The notes beneath the pieces were generated by a model that saw nothing but the letters and a program-made list of their open reading frames with translations, made no database searches and was not told the DNA's origin. A stretch of 64,000 bases of DNA from JAGWAJ01 sp965215155 (GTDB lineage: Bacteria > Acidobacteriota > Vicinamibacteria > Vicinamibacterales > UBA8438): positions 3,348,001-3,412,000 of the forward strand of contig CBDCCY010000004.1 of assembly GCA_965215155.1 (NCBI GenBank), in the 5' to 3' direction. Below are positions 17,216-26,045 of this stretch, piece after piece. How positions within the stretch are numbered: position 1 is the stretch's first letter; each line of letters begins with the position of its first letter. Both the position numbers and the translations under genes were made by a program.

Positions 17216-17679
17216 CGGCCGAGCGCGTCGGCCGTCAGCCGGCGGTAGCGGTCGAGAAGGGGCGCCAGATCGGCGGCGCGGATCTGGACGTCGCGGTAGA
17301 AGTCCCGGTCGAGGTCGGGCGACGCTCGCACGAGGTTCATGCCGCGGCGCAGGACGTGCCGGGCGAGGAGCGGCGGAGCATCGTTCAGCACCACCACGTC
17401 GACATCGTTGCATCGGACGGCGTGGATCAGGTCGCTGGTCAGGCGCACCCGAAATTCGAAGCGAGCGCCGCGCTCCGGCAGAACTTGCCGGTCGAGGCAG
17501 ACCCCGACGTCGACGTCGCTCTCCCGGTGCGCACGCCCCGCGGCGTGGCTGCCGAAGAGATAGGCGGATACGAGTCCGGGAAGGCGGGTCTCCCGGAAGT
17601 ACCGGCGCAGCCCGTCCGCGATGGCGGCGGAAGGGCCGTCCAGCGGCGCCGATCCAGGGGGCGCGTCGCCGCTCGTCAT
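17212..17679 (-). CDS. mntA: MntA-like nucleotidyltransferase antitoxin
   Basis: 155 residues. The minimal nucleotidyltransferase signature is LFGSHAAGRAHRESDVDVGV (GS then D-x-D), with a further acidic residue in CNDVDVVVLND. It is the first gene of a two-gene operon with the HepT toxin and overlaps it by four bases. It is expected to neutralise HepT by AMPylation. The proline-rich N-terminus before RRYFRETRL is longer than usual. Confidence 0.85.
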   Translation of the reverse strand: MTSGDAPPGSAPLDGPSAAIADGLRRYFRETRLPGLVSAYLFGSHAAGRAHRESDVDVGVCLDRQVLPERGARFEFRVRLTSDLIHAVRCNDVDVVVLNDAPPLLARHVLRRGMNLVRASPDLDRDFYRDVQIRAADLAPLLDRYRRLTADALGR

Positions 17680-17700
17680 GGCGGGGGTCGGCGCGCGCGT

Positions 17701-19605
17701 CTACGCAGCGCCCTTCGGGTAGCCCAGGCCGCGGAGCGCCGCCGCCATCTCGTCCAGGATGGCCGGGTCGTCGATGGTCGCGGGCATCGTGTACGGCTGA
17801 CCGTCGGCGATCTTCTTCACGGTGCCGCGCAGGATCTTCCCGGAGCGGGTCTTCGGGAGCCGGGCCACGATGGCCGCCTGCTTGAACGCGGCGACCGGCC
17901 CGATCGATGCGCGGACCCGCTCCACTAGCTCCGGCACGATCTCCTCCGCGCCGCGCGTGACGCCGGCCTTGGTGACGACGAAGCCGACCGGGACCTCGCC
18001 CTTGAGATCGTCGGCGACGCCGACGACGGCGCACTCGGCCACGTCGGGATGGAAGGCGAGCGCCTCCTCCATGGCGCCGGTGGAGAGCCGGTGCCCGGCG
18101 ACGTTGATGATGTCGTCGACGCGGCTCATGATGTACAGGTAGCCGTCGTCGTCCATGTAGCCGGCGTCGCCGGTCAGATAGTAGCCGGGGTAGCGCGACA
18201 GGTACGACTGCTCGAAGCCGGCGTCGTTGTTCCACAGCGTCGGCAGGCAGGCCGGCGGCAGCGGCAACCTGATGACGATGGCGCCGATCTGCCCGCGCGG
18301 CATCTCCTTGCCGTCGTCGTCCAGGATCCGCACGTCGTAACCGGGGACGGCGCGGGTGGGCGAGCCCGGCTTGACGGGCAGCGTCCCCAGGCCGACGCAG
18401 TTGGCCGCGATGGCCCACCCGGTTTCCGTCTGCCACCAGTGGTCGATGACCGGGACGCCGAGTTGCTCGCGCGCCCAGAGCAGCGTGTCGGGGTCGCAGC
18501 GCTCGCCGGCCAGGAACAGCGTCCGGAAGCGGGAGAGATCGTGTTTCCGCACGAACGCGCCGTCCGGGTCTTCCTTCTTGATGGCGCGGAACGCGGTCGG
18601 GGCGGTGAACAGCACGTTGACGCCGTGCTGCTCGACCACGCGCCAGAACGCGCCGGGGTCCGGTGTGCCGACCGGCTTGCCCTCGTAGAGGATGGTCGTG
18701 GCGCCGCTGAGCAGCGGGGCGTAGACGATGTAGGAGTGGCCGACGACCCAGCCGATGTCCGACGCCGCCCAGTAGACTTCGCCCGCCGCGACGCCGTAGA
18801 CGTGCTCCATGCTCCAGTGCAGGGCGACGGCGTGGCCTCCGTTGTCGCGCACCACGCCCTTCGGGATGCCGGTCGTGCCGGAGGTGTAGAGGATGTAGAG
18901 CGGATCGGTCGCCGCCACCGGCACGCAGTCGGCGGGCGCCGCGCCGTCGCACGTCTCGCGCCAGTCGAGGTCGCGGCTCGCGACGAGTGGGGCCTCGGCC
19001 TGCGGGCGCTGCAGGATGATGGTCCGCTCCGGCTTGTGCGACGCGAGGTCGATGGCCGCGTCTAGGAGCGGCTTGTAGGGGATCACGCGGCCGACCTCGA
19101 TCCCGCACGAGGCGGAGAGGATCAGCTTGGGCCGGGCGTCGTCGATGCGCGCGGCGAGCTCCTTCGGTGCGAAGCCGCCGAAGACCACCGAATGGACCGC
19201 GCCGATCCGGGCGCACGCCAGCATGCCGATCATCGCCTCCGGCACCATCGGCATGTAGATGACCACGCGGTCGCCGCGGATGACGCCCTGGGCGGCGAGC
19301 GCGCCCGCGACCCGCGCCACCTCGTCGCGCAGGTCCTCGTACGTGAAGCGACGGACCGTGCCCGTGACCGGGCTGTCGTAGATGAGCGCAAGCTGCTTGC
19401 CGCGCCCCCGGTCGATGTGGCGGTCGATGCAGTTGTAGCAGGTGTTCAGCTCGCCGCCGACGAACCAGCGGTGGAACGGGGGGCGGCGATCGTCCCGCAC
19501 CGTGTCCCAGCGCCGGTGCCAGTAGAGCGGGTCGGCGGCCGCCGCCCAGAACCCCTCCGGGTCGTCCCGGCTGCGCTTGTAGACCTGCTCGTAGACCGAA
19601 GGCAT
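17701..19605 (-). CDS. prpE: AMP-forming acyl-CoA synthetase, propionyl-CoA synthetase-like
   Basis: 634 residues, the length of acetyl/propionyl-CoA synthetases. The AMP-binding P-loop is YILYTSGTTGIPKGVVRD, with adenylation motifs WWQTETGW and YLTGDAGYMDDDGYLYIMSRVDD, and the acetylatable lysine is in PKTRSGKILRG. The segment FGGFAPKELAARIDDARPK and the N-terminal CYNCIDRHI are close to PrpE. It would activate propionate or acetate to the CoA ester in the cytoplasm. The next gene lies 21 bases away on the same strand (MntA/HepT), which is probably incidental. Symbol is by resemblance; substrate is not proven. Confidence 0.85.
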   Translation of the reverse strand: MPSVYEQVYKRSRDDPEGFWAAAADPLYWHRRWDTVRDDRRPPFHRWFVGGELNTCYNCIDRHIDRGRGKQLALIYDSPVTGTVRRFTYEDLRDEVARVAGALAAQGVIRGDRVVIYMPMVPEAMIGMLACARIGAVHSVVFGGFAPKELAARIDDARPKLILSASCGIEVGRVIPYKPLLDAAIDLASHKPERTIILQRPQAEAPLVASRDLDWRETCDGAAPADCVPVAATDPLYILYTSGTTGIPKGVVRDNGGHAVALHWSMEHVYGVAAGEVYWAASDIGWVVGHSYIVYAPLLSGATTILYEGKPVGTPDPGAFWRVVEQHGVNVLFTAPTAFRAIKKEDPDGAFVRKHDLSRFRTLFLAGERCDPDTLLWAREQLGVPVIDHWWQTETGWAIAANCVGLGTLPVKPGSPTRAVPGYDVRILDDDGKEMPRGQIGAIVIRLPLPPACLPTLWNNDAGFEQSYLSRYPGYYLTGDAGYMDDDGYLYIMSRVDDIINVAGHRLSTGAMEEALAFHPDVAECAVVGVADDLKGEVPVGFVVTKAGVTRGAEEIVPELVERVRASIGPVAAFKQAAIVARLPKTRSGKILRGTVKKIADGQPYTMPATIDDPAILDEMAAALRGLGYPKGAA

Positions 19606-19762
19606 GATGCCGGGATCCTACCGCAAGCAGTGGAGAGTCCTGTCCGGCGGTTGGCACGGGGTCCGGGCGCGTCCCCCGCAGCGAGGAATATGGACGGCGG
19701 GTCGACATCACGTCCGGCTTCCGCGCGCGGGCGGGTTCACTGTGATACGGTCAGAAGATCCC

Positions 19763-20152
19763 ATGCGGGCGCTCCGGACCCGGACCGTCGTCGCCGTCCT
19801 GGCGTGGAAGCTGGCCGCGCTGGCCCTGCTGCCGGCCGCGCTGTGCTGCCGGGCCATGCTGGTCGCCGACGGCGGCGCCATGCCTGCCTGCTGTGAGGGC
19901 GGCGACCACGGCGCGATGTGTCCGCTGAAGCGCGCCGCGCAGTCCGCGGCGGAGTCCGAGGAGGACCGGCCGCGCATGGTCGGATGCGGCTCCCTCGAGG
20001 ACGCCCTGCTCGGCCTGCTGAGCCTGACCGGGTTCACGCCGGACGAGACGGCGCGCCCCGCGGCCCCCGCGGCGATCGGTCTTCTCGCCGCGGCGGGTGA
20101 TTCGGCCACTTCGTTCGCCCTCACCCCTCCGTCACCGCCACCCCGCGCCTGA
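19763..20152 (+). CDS. small cysteine-rich secreted protein of copper cluster
   Basis: 129 residues from ATG 19763. A hydrophobic N-terminus (VVAVLAWKLAALALLPAALCC) suggests a signal peptide. The mature part has Cys pairs and His/Met (ACCEGGDHGAMC) that could bind metal ions. It lies 136 bases before a TonB receptor with a His/Gly-rich loop and CopC/CopD genes, so a role in copper binding is plausible. I do not recognise the family. No riboswitch could be supported in the 157 bases upstream. Confidence 0.55.
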   Translation: MRALRTRTVVAVLAWKLAALALLPAALCCRAMLVADGGAMPACCEGGDHGAMCPLKRAAQSAAESEEDRPRMVGCGSLEDALLGLLSLTGFTPDETARPAAPAAIGLLAAAGDSATSFALTPPSPPPRA

Positions 20153-20287
20153 ACGCGTTCTCTCGCCAGTCGTTCCGTTCCCAATAGCGTTCCGGTGTCG
20201 ATTCGGTGCGTCGCCGGGTGTCCGTGCGTTGCGGGCCGAGGCCCTGACGCCGCGCGCACCCGAGCACGCCCGCGGAGGGGTTTCATC

Positions 20288-22831
20288 ATGTTGCGTTCCG
20301 CCCGCTCGGGCGCGCGGCTGTCGGCCGCGTTGCTCGGCGTTCTCTCTCTCGCCGCACCGAGCCCCGCGCAGGAGCCCGGTGGCATGATGGTCACGGGCAC
20401 GGTGACCGACGCCCAGGCCCTCGCGTTGCCCGGGGCGGCGGTGGTCGTCCATACGACCGGCGGTGGGTTCGTCGCGTCGGCGATCGCGGATCGGGAGGGG
20501 GCGTTCGAGCTGCCCGACCTCGCGCCCGGCGACTACGTCCTGCGGGTGACGCTGCTGGGTTTCACGCCGCACGAGGCACCGCTGAGGCTGGGCGGGGAGG
20601 ACGTCGATCTTCCCGTCACCCTCGAGGTGGGGGCGTTCTCCCAGGAGGTGACCGTCTCGGCGCTCATGCCCGAGGTGGCGACGGAGTTCGTCGTCGCGGC
20701 GCCGGATATCGAGCGCCGCGTGACGCAGGACCTGGCGCAGTCGCTCCGCAGCCACGCCGGCGTCACCTCCCTTCGCCGGGGTGCCATCAACCTGGACCCG
20801 TCCGTGCGCGGGCTCTACGCCGAGCAGATCGGGGTCTTCGTCGACGGGACGCGCACGTTCGCGGCGGGTCCGGCGCGTATGGACTCGGGGCTGAGTCATG
20901 TCAGCCCGCACGCGCTGCAGGCGCTGCGCGTCGTGCGCGGCCCCTACGCGCTGACGTGGGGTGCCGGTACGCTGAGCGCCATTCGGGCCGAGACCTTCAA
21001 GCCGGCGTTCTCCGGGGGCGGACTGGAGCTCGGCGGTCGCGCCGGCTACAACTACGGCGCGAACGGCGGCGCGTCGGATGCCTTCGCGAGCCTGCACGGC
21101 AGCTCCGACCGGATCCGCTTCGGAGTCCAGCACAACACGCGGACCGGCAATGACTACCGCGACGGAAACGGCGCTCGCGTCGAGGGAGACTACGAGTCGT
21201 TCGACACCCGCTGGGTCACCGGGTTCCGGATCGGCTCCCAATCCCTGTTCGAGTACAGCGGCGGCCTCCAGCGCCAGAACGACATCGACTATCCCGGTCG
21301 CATCCTGGACGCGACGTTCTTCGAGACGCAGTCGCACGCGGTCGAGTTCTCGCACCAGGCGGGCGGGGGCATCCTGCAGGAGCTGGCCGGTCAGGTGTAT
21401 CTGAACGACAAGCGCCACCTGATGAACAACGACAACAAGCCGACCGCGGTCCGCGATCCCCACCGGACGCCGCCCTTCGCCATCCGCGTCGATCTGCCGG
21501 CCTCCGCCCGGACGCTCGGCGGCCGGTTCCACGCGGCGCTCGGGGGTGGACCGCTGCGCTACAAGGTCGGTTTCGACGCCTACCGGCTGCAGCAGGACGC
21601 CCGGCAGACGATCAGCGACCGCGACACCGGCATGGTCCACCACGACCGGCATCCGGTCTGGCCGGACGCCGACCTGACCAACGCCGGCGCGTACGCCCAG
21701 GTGCTGTTCGAGCGCGGGCGCAGCACCATCGGCGGCACGGTGCGCGTGGACCGGGAGCAGGCCCGCATCGGGCAGGTGACGTCGTTCTTCGCCCAGCACG
21801 CGATTCCGGCCTACGGGCTGCACCAGGTGCATGGGCGCTTCCATTGCGTGACCGAGATCTGCGCCCAGGGCGGGAGCGCTCACGGGGGGCACGGCGACCC
21901 GGGGATGGGTGGCAGCGGCCACGGATCGGACAGCGGTCATGGCACCGCGGGCGGTCACCAGGCGGAGACCGGCCATGGCGGAGGGCATGGGGGCGCGGCG
22001 GCAACGCTGGTCTCGGGGGCGGACTTCGCCCAGGTGAACGCCAGCGTCAGTGCGGCCGCGAACGCCAGCTTGCGCCTGGCCGACGGCTGGCTGGTCACGC
22101 TCGGCATTGGACGCGCCGTGCGCAGCCCGTCGGCGCTCGAGCGCTACGCCGACCGCTTCCCGGCCGTGAAGTTCCAGACCGCGGCCGAGTTCCTGGGCAA
22201 CCCGGTCCTCGTGCCGGAGAAGAGCACGGAGCTCAACGCGGGAACGACGCTGTACGCCGGGCAGGCGAGCGTCGAGGTCGACGTCTTCCTGCGCCGCGTG
22301 GACGACTACATCACGGTGGCGCCCGACCCCAACCTCGCCCGGCGGCTGCCGCTCAGCCCCGAGCGCGTCTTCCGCTACGTACAGGCAGACGCGGCACGTT
22401 TCGCCGGCGTCGACATTCGGGCGCGTTCCGGGGCCGGACCCTGGATCGACCTGCGGGGCGGCTGGTCGTTCGTCCGCGCCGAGGACCTGCTCTTTCGGGA
22501 GCCGCTGTTCGGCGTGCCGCCGTTCGAGCAGCAGTACGCAATCGACATCCACAATCCGTCGCGGACCCGGTGGTTAGAGGTGCTGGTCACGAACACCGCC
22601 GGGCAGAGCCGCGTGGCCGCCACCCGCTTCGAGTTGCCGACGGCCGGCTGGACCACCATCGATCTGATGGCGGGGGCCGAGCTGGTGGAGGGACTGCGGG
22701 TCCGCGGCGGAGTCCAGAACCTGACGGACGAGTTCTACGTCAACCATCTCAACTCGTTGAATCCGTTCACGGGACAGCGGATTGCGGAAGTCGGACGGAC
22801 AGCGTATGTTGGGGCAGAACTGGGATTCTAG
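20288..22831 (+). CDS. TonB-dependent receptor with His/Gly-rich loop (probable copper)
   Basis: 847 residues from ATG 20288. Order: signal peptide (ending PSPAQ), carboxypeptidase-regulatory-like domain (GTVTDAQALALPGAAVVV), plug domain (VRGLYAEQIGVFVDGTRTF and LRVVRGPYALTWGAGTLS), then a 22-strand-type barrel ending in the aromatic EVGRTAYVGAELGF. Around residues 530-571 is an extracellular-type insert with many HG/HGG units (GGHGDPGMGGSGHG). With CopC and CopD genes directly downstream the cargo is likely copper. The TAG stop belongs to a palindromic repeat. Confidence 0.85.
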   Translation: MLRSARSGARLSAALLGVLSLAAPSPAQEPGGMMVTGTVTDAQALALPGAAVVVHTTGGGFVASAIADREGAFELPDLAPGDYVLRVTLLGFTPHEAPLRLGGEDVDLPVTLEVGAFSQEVTVSALMPEVATEFVVAAPDIERRVTQDLAQSLRSHAGVTSLRRGAINLDPSVRGLYAEQIGVFVDGTRTFAAGPARMDSGLSHVSPHALQALRVVRGPYALTWGAGTLSAIRAETFKPAFSGGGLELGGRAGYNYGANGGASDAFASLHGSSDRIRFGVQHNTRTGNDYRDGNGARVEGDYESFDTRWVTGFRIGSQSLFEYSGGLQRQNDIDYPGRILDATFFETQSHAVEFSHQAGGGILQELAGQVYLNDKRHLMNNDNKPTAVRDPHRTPPFAIRVDLPASARTLGGRFHAALGGGPLRYKVGFDAYRLQQDARQTISDRDTGMVHHDRHPVWPDADLTNAGAYAQVLFERGRSTIGGTVRVDREQARIGQVTSFFAQHAIPAYGLHQVHGRFHCVTEICAQGGSAHGGHGDPGMGGSGHGSDSGHGTAGGHQAETGHGGGHGGAAATLVSGADFAQVNASVSAAANASLRLADGWLVTLGIGRAVRSPSALERYADRFPAVKFQTAAEFLGNPVLVPEKSTELNAGTTLYAGQASVEVDVFLRRVDDYITVAPDPNLARRLPLSPERVFRYVQADAARFAGVDIRARSGAGPWIDLRGGWSFVRAEDLLFREPLFGVPPFEQQYAIDIHNPSRTRWLEVLVTNTAGQSRVAATRFELPTAGWTTIDLMAGAELVEGLRVRGGVQNLTDEFYVNHLNSLNPFTGQRIAEVGRTAYVGAELGF

Positions 22832-22901
22832 GAGCTTGCGCCGCAGAAGTGTGCGCTGGCACGAACCGCCCCATGGCACGTGTTCTGCGGCGCAGACTCC
22901 T
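22829..22901. repeat. palindromic repeat supplying a stop codon (copy 2)
   Basis: Nearly perfect 19-bp inverted arms, AGGAGCTTGCGCCGCAGAA (22830-22848) and TTCTGCGGCGCAGACTCCT (22883-22901), with two mismatches. The first TAG is the TonB receptor stop codon. It lies between the receptor and copC, where it could attenuate or process the operon transcript. Confidence 0.65.
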
Positions 22902-22935
22902 GGCCGGAGGAAGGACAGCGGAGGGAAGGACAGCG

Positions 22936-23304
22936 ATGATGCGGAAGAGGAACTCCGTTCTGTGGTCCGTGCTGCTGGTCGTTGCGTCGGTCGCCGTCGC
23001 CACGGCGCACCTGCGCGTGCAGAAGTCGATGCCGGAGGCCGACGCGATCCTGGCCGCGTCGCCGGACCACATCCAGGTCTGGTTCTCCCAGGAGCCGGAT
23101 CGCGCGATCAGCCGGCTGACGCTCGAGGGGGCCGACGGGGAGATCGCGGTCGGCGAGACCACCGTCCACGACGACAAGTCGCTGAAGGCGATGCTGCCGT
23201 CGACCCTGGCCGCCGGGAACTACACCGTCAAGTGGCGGACGGCCGGGGACGACGGCCACACCCAGCGGGGCGACTTCGCGTTCACGGTCCTCGCCGCCGA
23301 CTGA
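22936..23304 (+). CDS. copC: CopC-domain copper-binding protein
   Basis: 122 residues from the first of two ATGs, after GGAAGGACAGCG. Signal peptide MMRKRNSVLWSVLLVVASVAVATA is followed by AHLRVQKSMPEAD: after cleavage the N-terminal Ala-His fits the Cu(II) site of CopC. The second histidine motif is DDGHTQRGDF. It is the usual small periplasmic beta-barrel and would hand copper to the CopD-like membrane protein encoded next. Confidence 0.9.
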   Translation: MMRKRNSVLWSVLLVVASVAVATAHLRVQKSMPEADAILAASPDHIQVWFSQEPDRAISRLTLEGADGEIAVGETTVHDDKSLKAMLPSTLAAGNYTVKWRTAGDDGHTQRGDFAFTVLAAD

Positions 23305-23459
23305 CGCGGCGGCCCGCGGGGTGTGTCAGGGGGACGCGCGGTGGGGCTCAGGCGGGCCCGAACTTGCCGGAGCGCCCAGCGACGCAGGGCCGTCAGATCG
23401 GCGAGATCGTCGTGCGCCGTCCGCAGGCGCCGGCGGCCTCGCGCGGGGCGGACGTCCTG

Positions 23460-24401
23460 ATGCCGTCCGGTGAGTTGCTCGCGCTCGCGTGGCTGGCCGC
23501 GTCCACCTGGGTCTCCGACATCGGGCTGATCGGACTGACCGGTGCGGTCGCCTGCCGGCCGTTGCTGGTGGCGACCCCGGAGGCCGCAATCCGGGGGCGA
23601 GGCTCGGTACCGGCCGCGGAACGACCGGCGGAGCGGGTGCTGATCGCCGTGGCCGGCGCTTCCGCGGCCGTCCTTCTGCTCGGCGCCGCGGCACGGCTCT
23701 ACGCGCAGACCTGGTCCGTCTTCGGCCTCGACGAGCCGGTAACGCTGGAGCTGGTGCGCGTCGTAGGCGTCGAGAGCCGGTGGGGAGCCCGTTGGCAGCC
23801 GCAGGCCGGACTGGCCGTCGCGGCCGCGGCCGGCGTCGTCTGGTGGGCACGGCAACCGCGCGGCGGCTGGTGGATGACGGGTCTGGCCGCGGCCGGGTCC
23901 TGGGGGGTGCTCCCACTGACCGGTCACGCAATGAGCGGGGCGTCGCGCCTGCCCTGGATCGCGCAGGCCGCACACGGCCTGGCCGCGGGCCTGTGGATCG
24001 GCACTCTCGCCGCCGTCGTAGCCGTGGCGTTCCGACTCGCCCGCGACCCCCGCGGACATCCCCGCATCGGCGTCCTGGTACGCCGCTTCTCTCCGCTCGC
24101 GATCGCCGCGGTCGCAGTCATCCTCGTATCGGGCGCAGCGACCGCAGTGCTGTACCTCGACGCCGTGTCCGACCTCTGGACGACCGCGTACGGGCGGACG
24201 CTCCTGCTCAAGGTAGGCCTGTTCGCGGCGACGGGCGCCGCAGGCGCCTACAACTGGCGCCGGCTCACGCCACGCCTCGGTGAGGCGCGCGGCACGCGCG
24301 CCCTCCTGGCCTCGGCGCGTCTGGAATTGGCCCTGGCCGTTGGCCTGCTCGCCGTGACCGCCGTGCTGGTGCATCTGGCCATGCCGGGTCTGGCCGCTTG
24401 A
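23460..24401 (+). CDS. copD: CopD-family copper membrane protein
   Basis: 313 residues with about eight hydrophobic helices. CopD-type features are LPLTGHAMSGASRLPWIAQAAHGLAAGLWIGTLA and the late FSPLAIAAVAVILVSGAATAVLYL. The ATG at 23460 was taken although its ribosome-binding site is poor; an earlier in-frame GTG is possible. CopC/CopD pairs take up copper across the inner membrane. Gene order receptor, CopC, CopD suggests one import route from outer membrane to cytoplasm. Confidence 0.83.
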   Translation: MPSGELLALAWLAASTWVSDIGLIGLTGAVACRPLLVATPEAAIRGRGSVPAAERPAERVLIAVAGASAAVLLLGAAARLYAQTWSVFGLDEPVTLELVRVVGVESRWGARWQPQAGLAVAAAAGVVWWARQPRGGWWMTGLAAAGSWGVLPLTGHAMSGASRLPWIAQAAHGLAAGLWIGTLAAVVAVAFRLARDPRGHPRIGVLVRRFSPLAIAAVAVILVSGAATAVLYLDAVSDLWTTAYGRTLLLKVGLFAATGAAGAYNWRRLTPRLGEARGTRALLASARLELALAVGLLAVTAVLVHLAMPGLAA

Positions 24402-24692
24402 CAGACCCATGCGGCGCGGACCACGCTGTTGTAGATATTCGACAAGTGATGGTGGCACGACATGATCACCGCCAAGTCCAAGATGGCACTCAGCGCGGAG
24501 GGCTCGCGACCCGCGGTAGGCGGAGCGCCGGCACTCCCCAATCACCCGGTTCGGCAGTCCGCTGACCGGGCGGCGAGCAGGGACGACGCACCGGCGCCGG
24601 CCCCGTCCCCTCCGGCTCCGAAGCCGGCCGCCGCGGCTGGCTCGCCGGCCGCGGGTGCCGGTCCTCGCCGCCGGAGGTTCGGCGAATCCGGG

Positions 24693-25946
24693 ATGGACGT
24701 CGCGCGACCCGACCTCGCGCGGAAGAAGAAGATCCGCCAGGGGGCGTACATGGTCCTCGCGACCGTGGTCATCGTGCTGATCACGTTCGGGGTACAGCAG
24801 CTCCAGCCGGCGGCGCCGCGCGTCGACCGGAACACGGTCTACATAGACACCGTGCAGCGGGGTCCGATGGTGCGGCAGGTGCGGGGAACGGGGACGCTGG
24901 TGCCCGAGGAGATCCGCTGGATCCCGGCGACGACGGAGGGCAACGTCGAGCGGATCGTGATCGACCCCGGAGCCGAGGTGACGCCGGAGTCGGTGATCGT
25001 GGAGCTGAGCAATCCGGAGCTGGAGCAGCAGGCGCAGGAGGCGGAGCTGAACCTGCGGGCGGCGGAGACGCGCTACGAGAACCGGCGGGTGGAGCTGGAG
25101 AGCGACCTGCTGCTGCAGCGGGCGACGCTGGCGAGCGTGGAGGAGGCGTTGACGATGGCGCGGCTGGAGGCGGAGGCGGACGCGGAGCTGGCGAAGGACG
25201 GACTGGTGTCGGCGCTGCAGCTCGAGCGGAAGCTGGCTACGGAGCGGGCGGAGGAGACGCGGTACGAGCTGGAGCAGGAGCGCCTGCGGATGTCCGAGGC
25301 GACGATGGCGGCGAGGTTGGCCGTCGAGCAGGCCGAGGTGGACCGGCTGCGGGCGCTGTGGGAGCTGCGGCGGGACCAGGTGTCGGACCTGCGGGTGCGG
25401 GCGGGGATGGCGGGCGTGCTGCAGCAGGTACCGCTGGACGAGGGGCAGCGGGTGACGGCGGGGGCGAACCTGGCGCGGGTGGGGGACCCGACGGTGCTGA
25501 AGGCGGAGCTGCGGATAGCGGAGACGCAGGCGAAGGACATCCAGATAGGGCAGGTGGCGTCGGTGGACACGCGGAACGGCGTGATTGCCGGTCGCGTGGT
25601 CCGCATCGACCCGGCGGTGGAGAACGGGACGGTGACGGTGGACGTGACGCTGGAGGGGGAGCTGCCGCGGGGCGCGCGTCCGGACCTGACCGTGGACGGC
25701 ACGATCGAGCTGGAGCGCCTGGACGACGTGGTCTACGTGGGGCGCCCGGTGTTCGGGCAGGAGGAGAGCACGGTCAGCCTGTTCCGTCTCGACGACGAAG
25801 ACAGCGGCGCGACGCGGACGCGCGTGCGGCTGGGCCGGGCGTCGGTGAACACGATCGAGGTCCTGGAGGGGCTGGTGCCTGGAGACGAGGTGGTGCTGTC
25901 GGACATGTCGGCCTGGGACGAGTTCGACCGCGTCCGCCTCGACTGA
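24693..25946 (+). CDS. HlyD-type membrane fusion protein (efflux adaptor)
   Basis: 417 residues from ATG 24693, chosen because MDVARPDLARKKK followed by one membrane helix (YMVLATVVIVLITFGV) is a typical start of this family; an upstream ATG at 24462 would add 77 Pro/Ala-rich residues. It has a barrel-sandwich domain (GTLVPEEIRWIPATTEGNVERIVIDPGAEV), a long alpha-hairpin coiled coil rich in Glu/Ala/Arg, and a beta-barrel with GQVASVDTRNGVIAG. Such adaptors usually work with an ABC or RND pump encoded next to them; none follows here, so it may serve a distant partner. Confidence 0.82.
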   Translation: MDVARPDLARKKKIRQGAYMVLATVVIVLITFGVQQLQPAAPRVDRNTVYIDTVQRGPMVRQVRGTGTLVPEEIRWIPATTEGNVERIVIDPGAEVTPESVIVELSNPELEQQAQEAELNLRAAETRYENRRVELESDLLLQRATLASVEEALTMARLEAEADAELAKDGLVSALQLERKLATERAEETRYELEQERLRMSEATMAARLAVEQAEVDRLRALWELRRDQVSDLRVRAGMAGVLQQVPLDEGQRVTAGANLARVGDPTVLKAELRIAETQAKDIQIGQVASVDTRNGVIAGRVVRIDPAVENGTVTVDVTLEGELPRGARPDLTVDGTIELERLDDVVYVGRPVFGQEESTVSLFRLDDEDSGATRTRVRLGRASVNTIEVLEGLVPGDEVVLSDMSAWDEFDRVRLD

Positions 25947-26045
25947 GGGAGTCGAGGCCGCCGGTCGTCGGCGCCCGGCTTACGGTCCTCGGCGGCACTG
26001 CGCGAGGCAGCGGTCCTTGCGCGCAACGCTACAGGGAGACAGCAG

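Noticed and set aside
19606..19762. Cobalamin riboswitch before the TonB receptor cluster
   Set aside because: A CCCCCGCAGCG stretch recalls part of the B12 element, but the rest of the conserved core is missing and the cluster points to copper.
24427..24443. Operator-like palindrome TTGTAGATATTCGACAA
   Set aside because: Imperfect, single occurrence, and no matching regulator gene nearby; kept as a note only.
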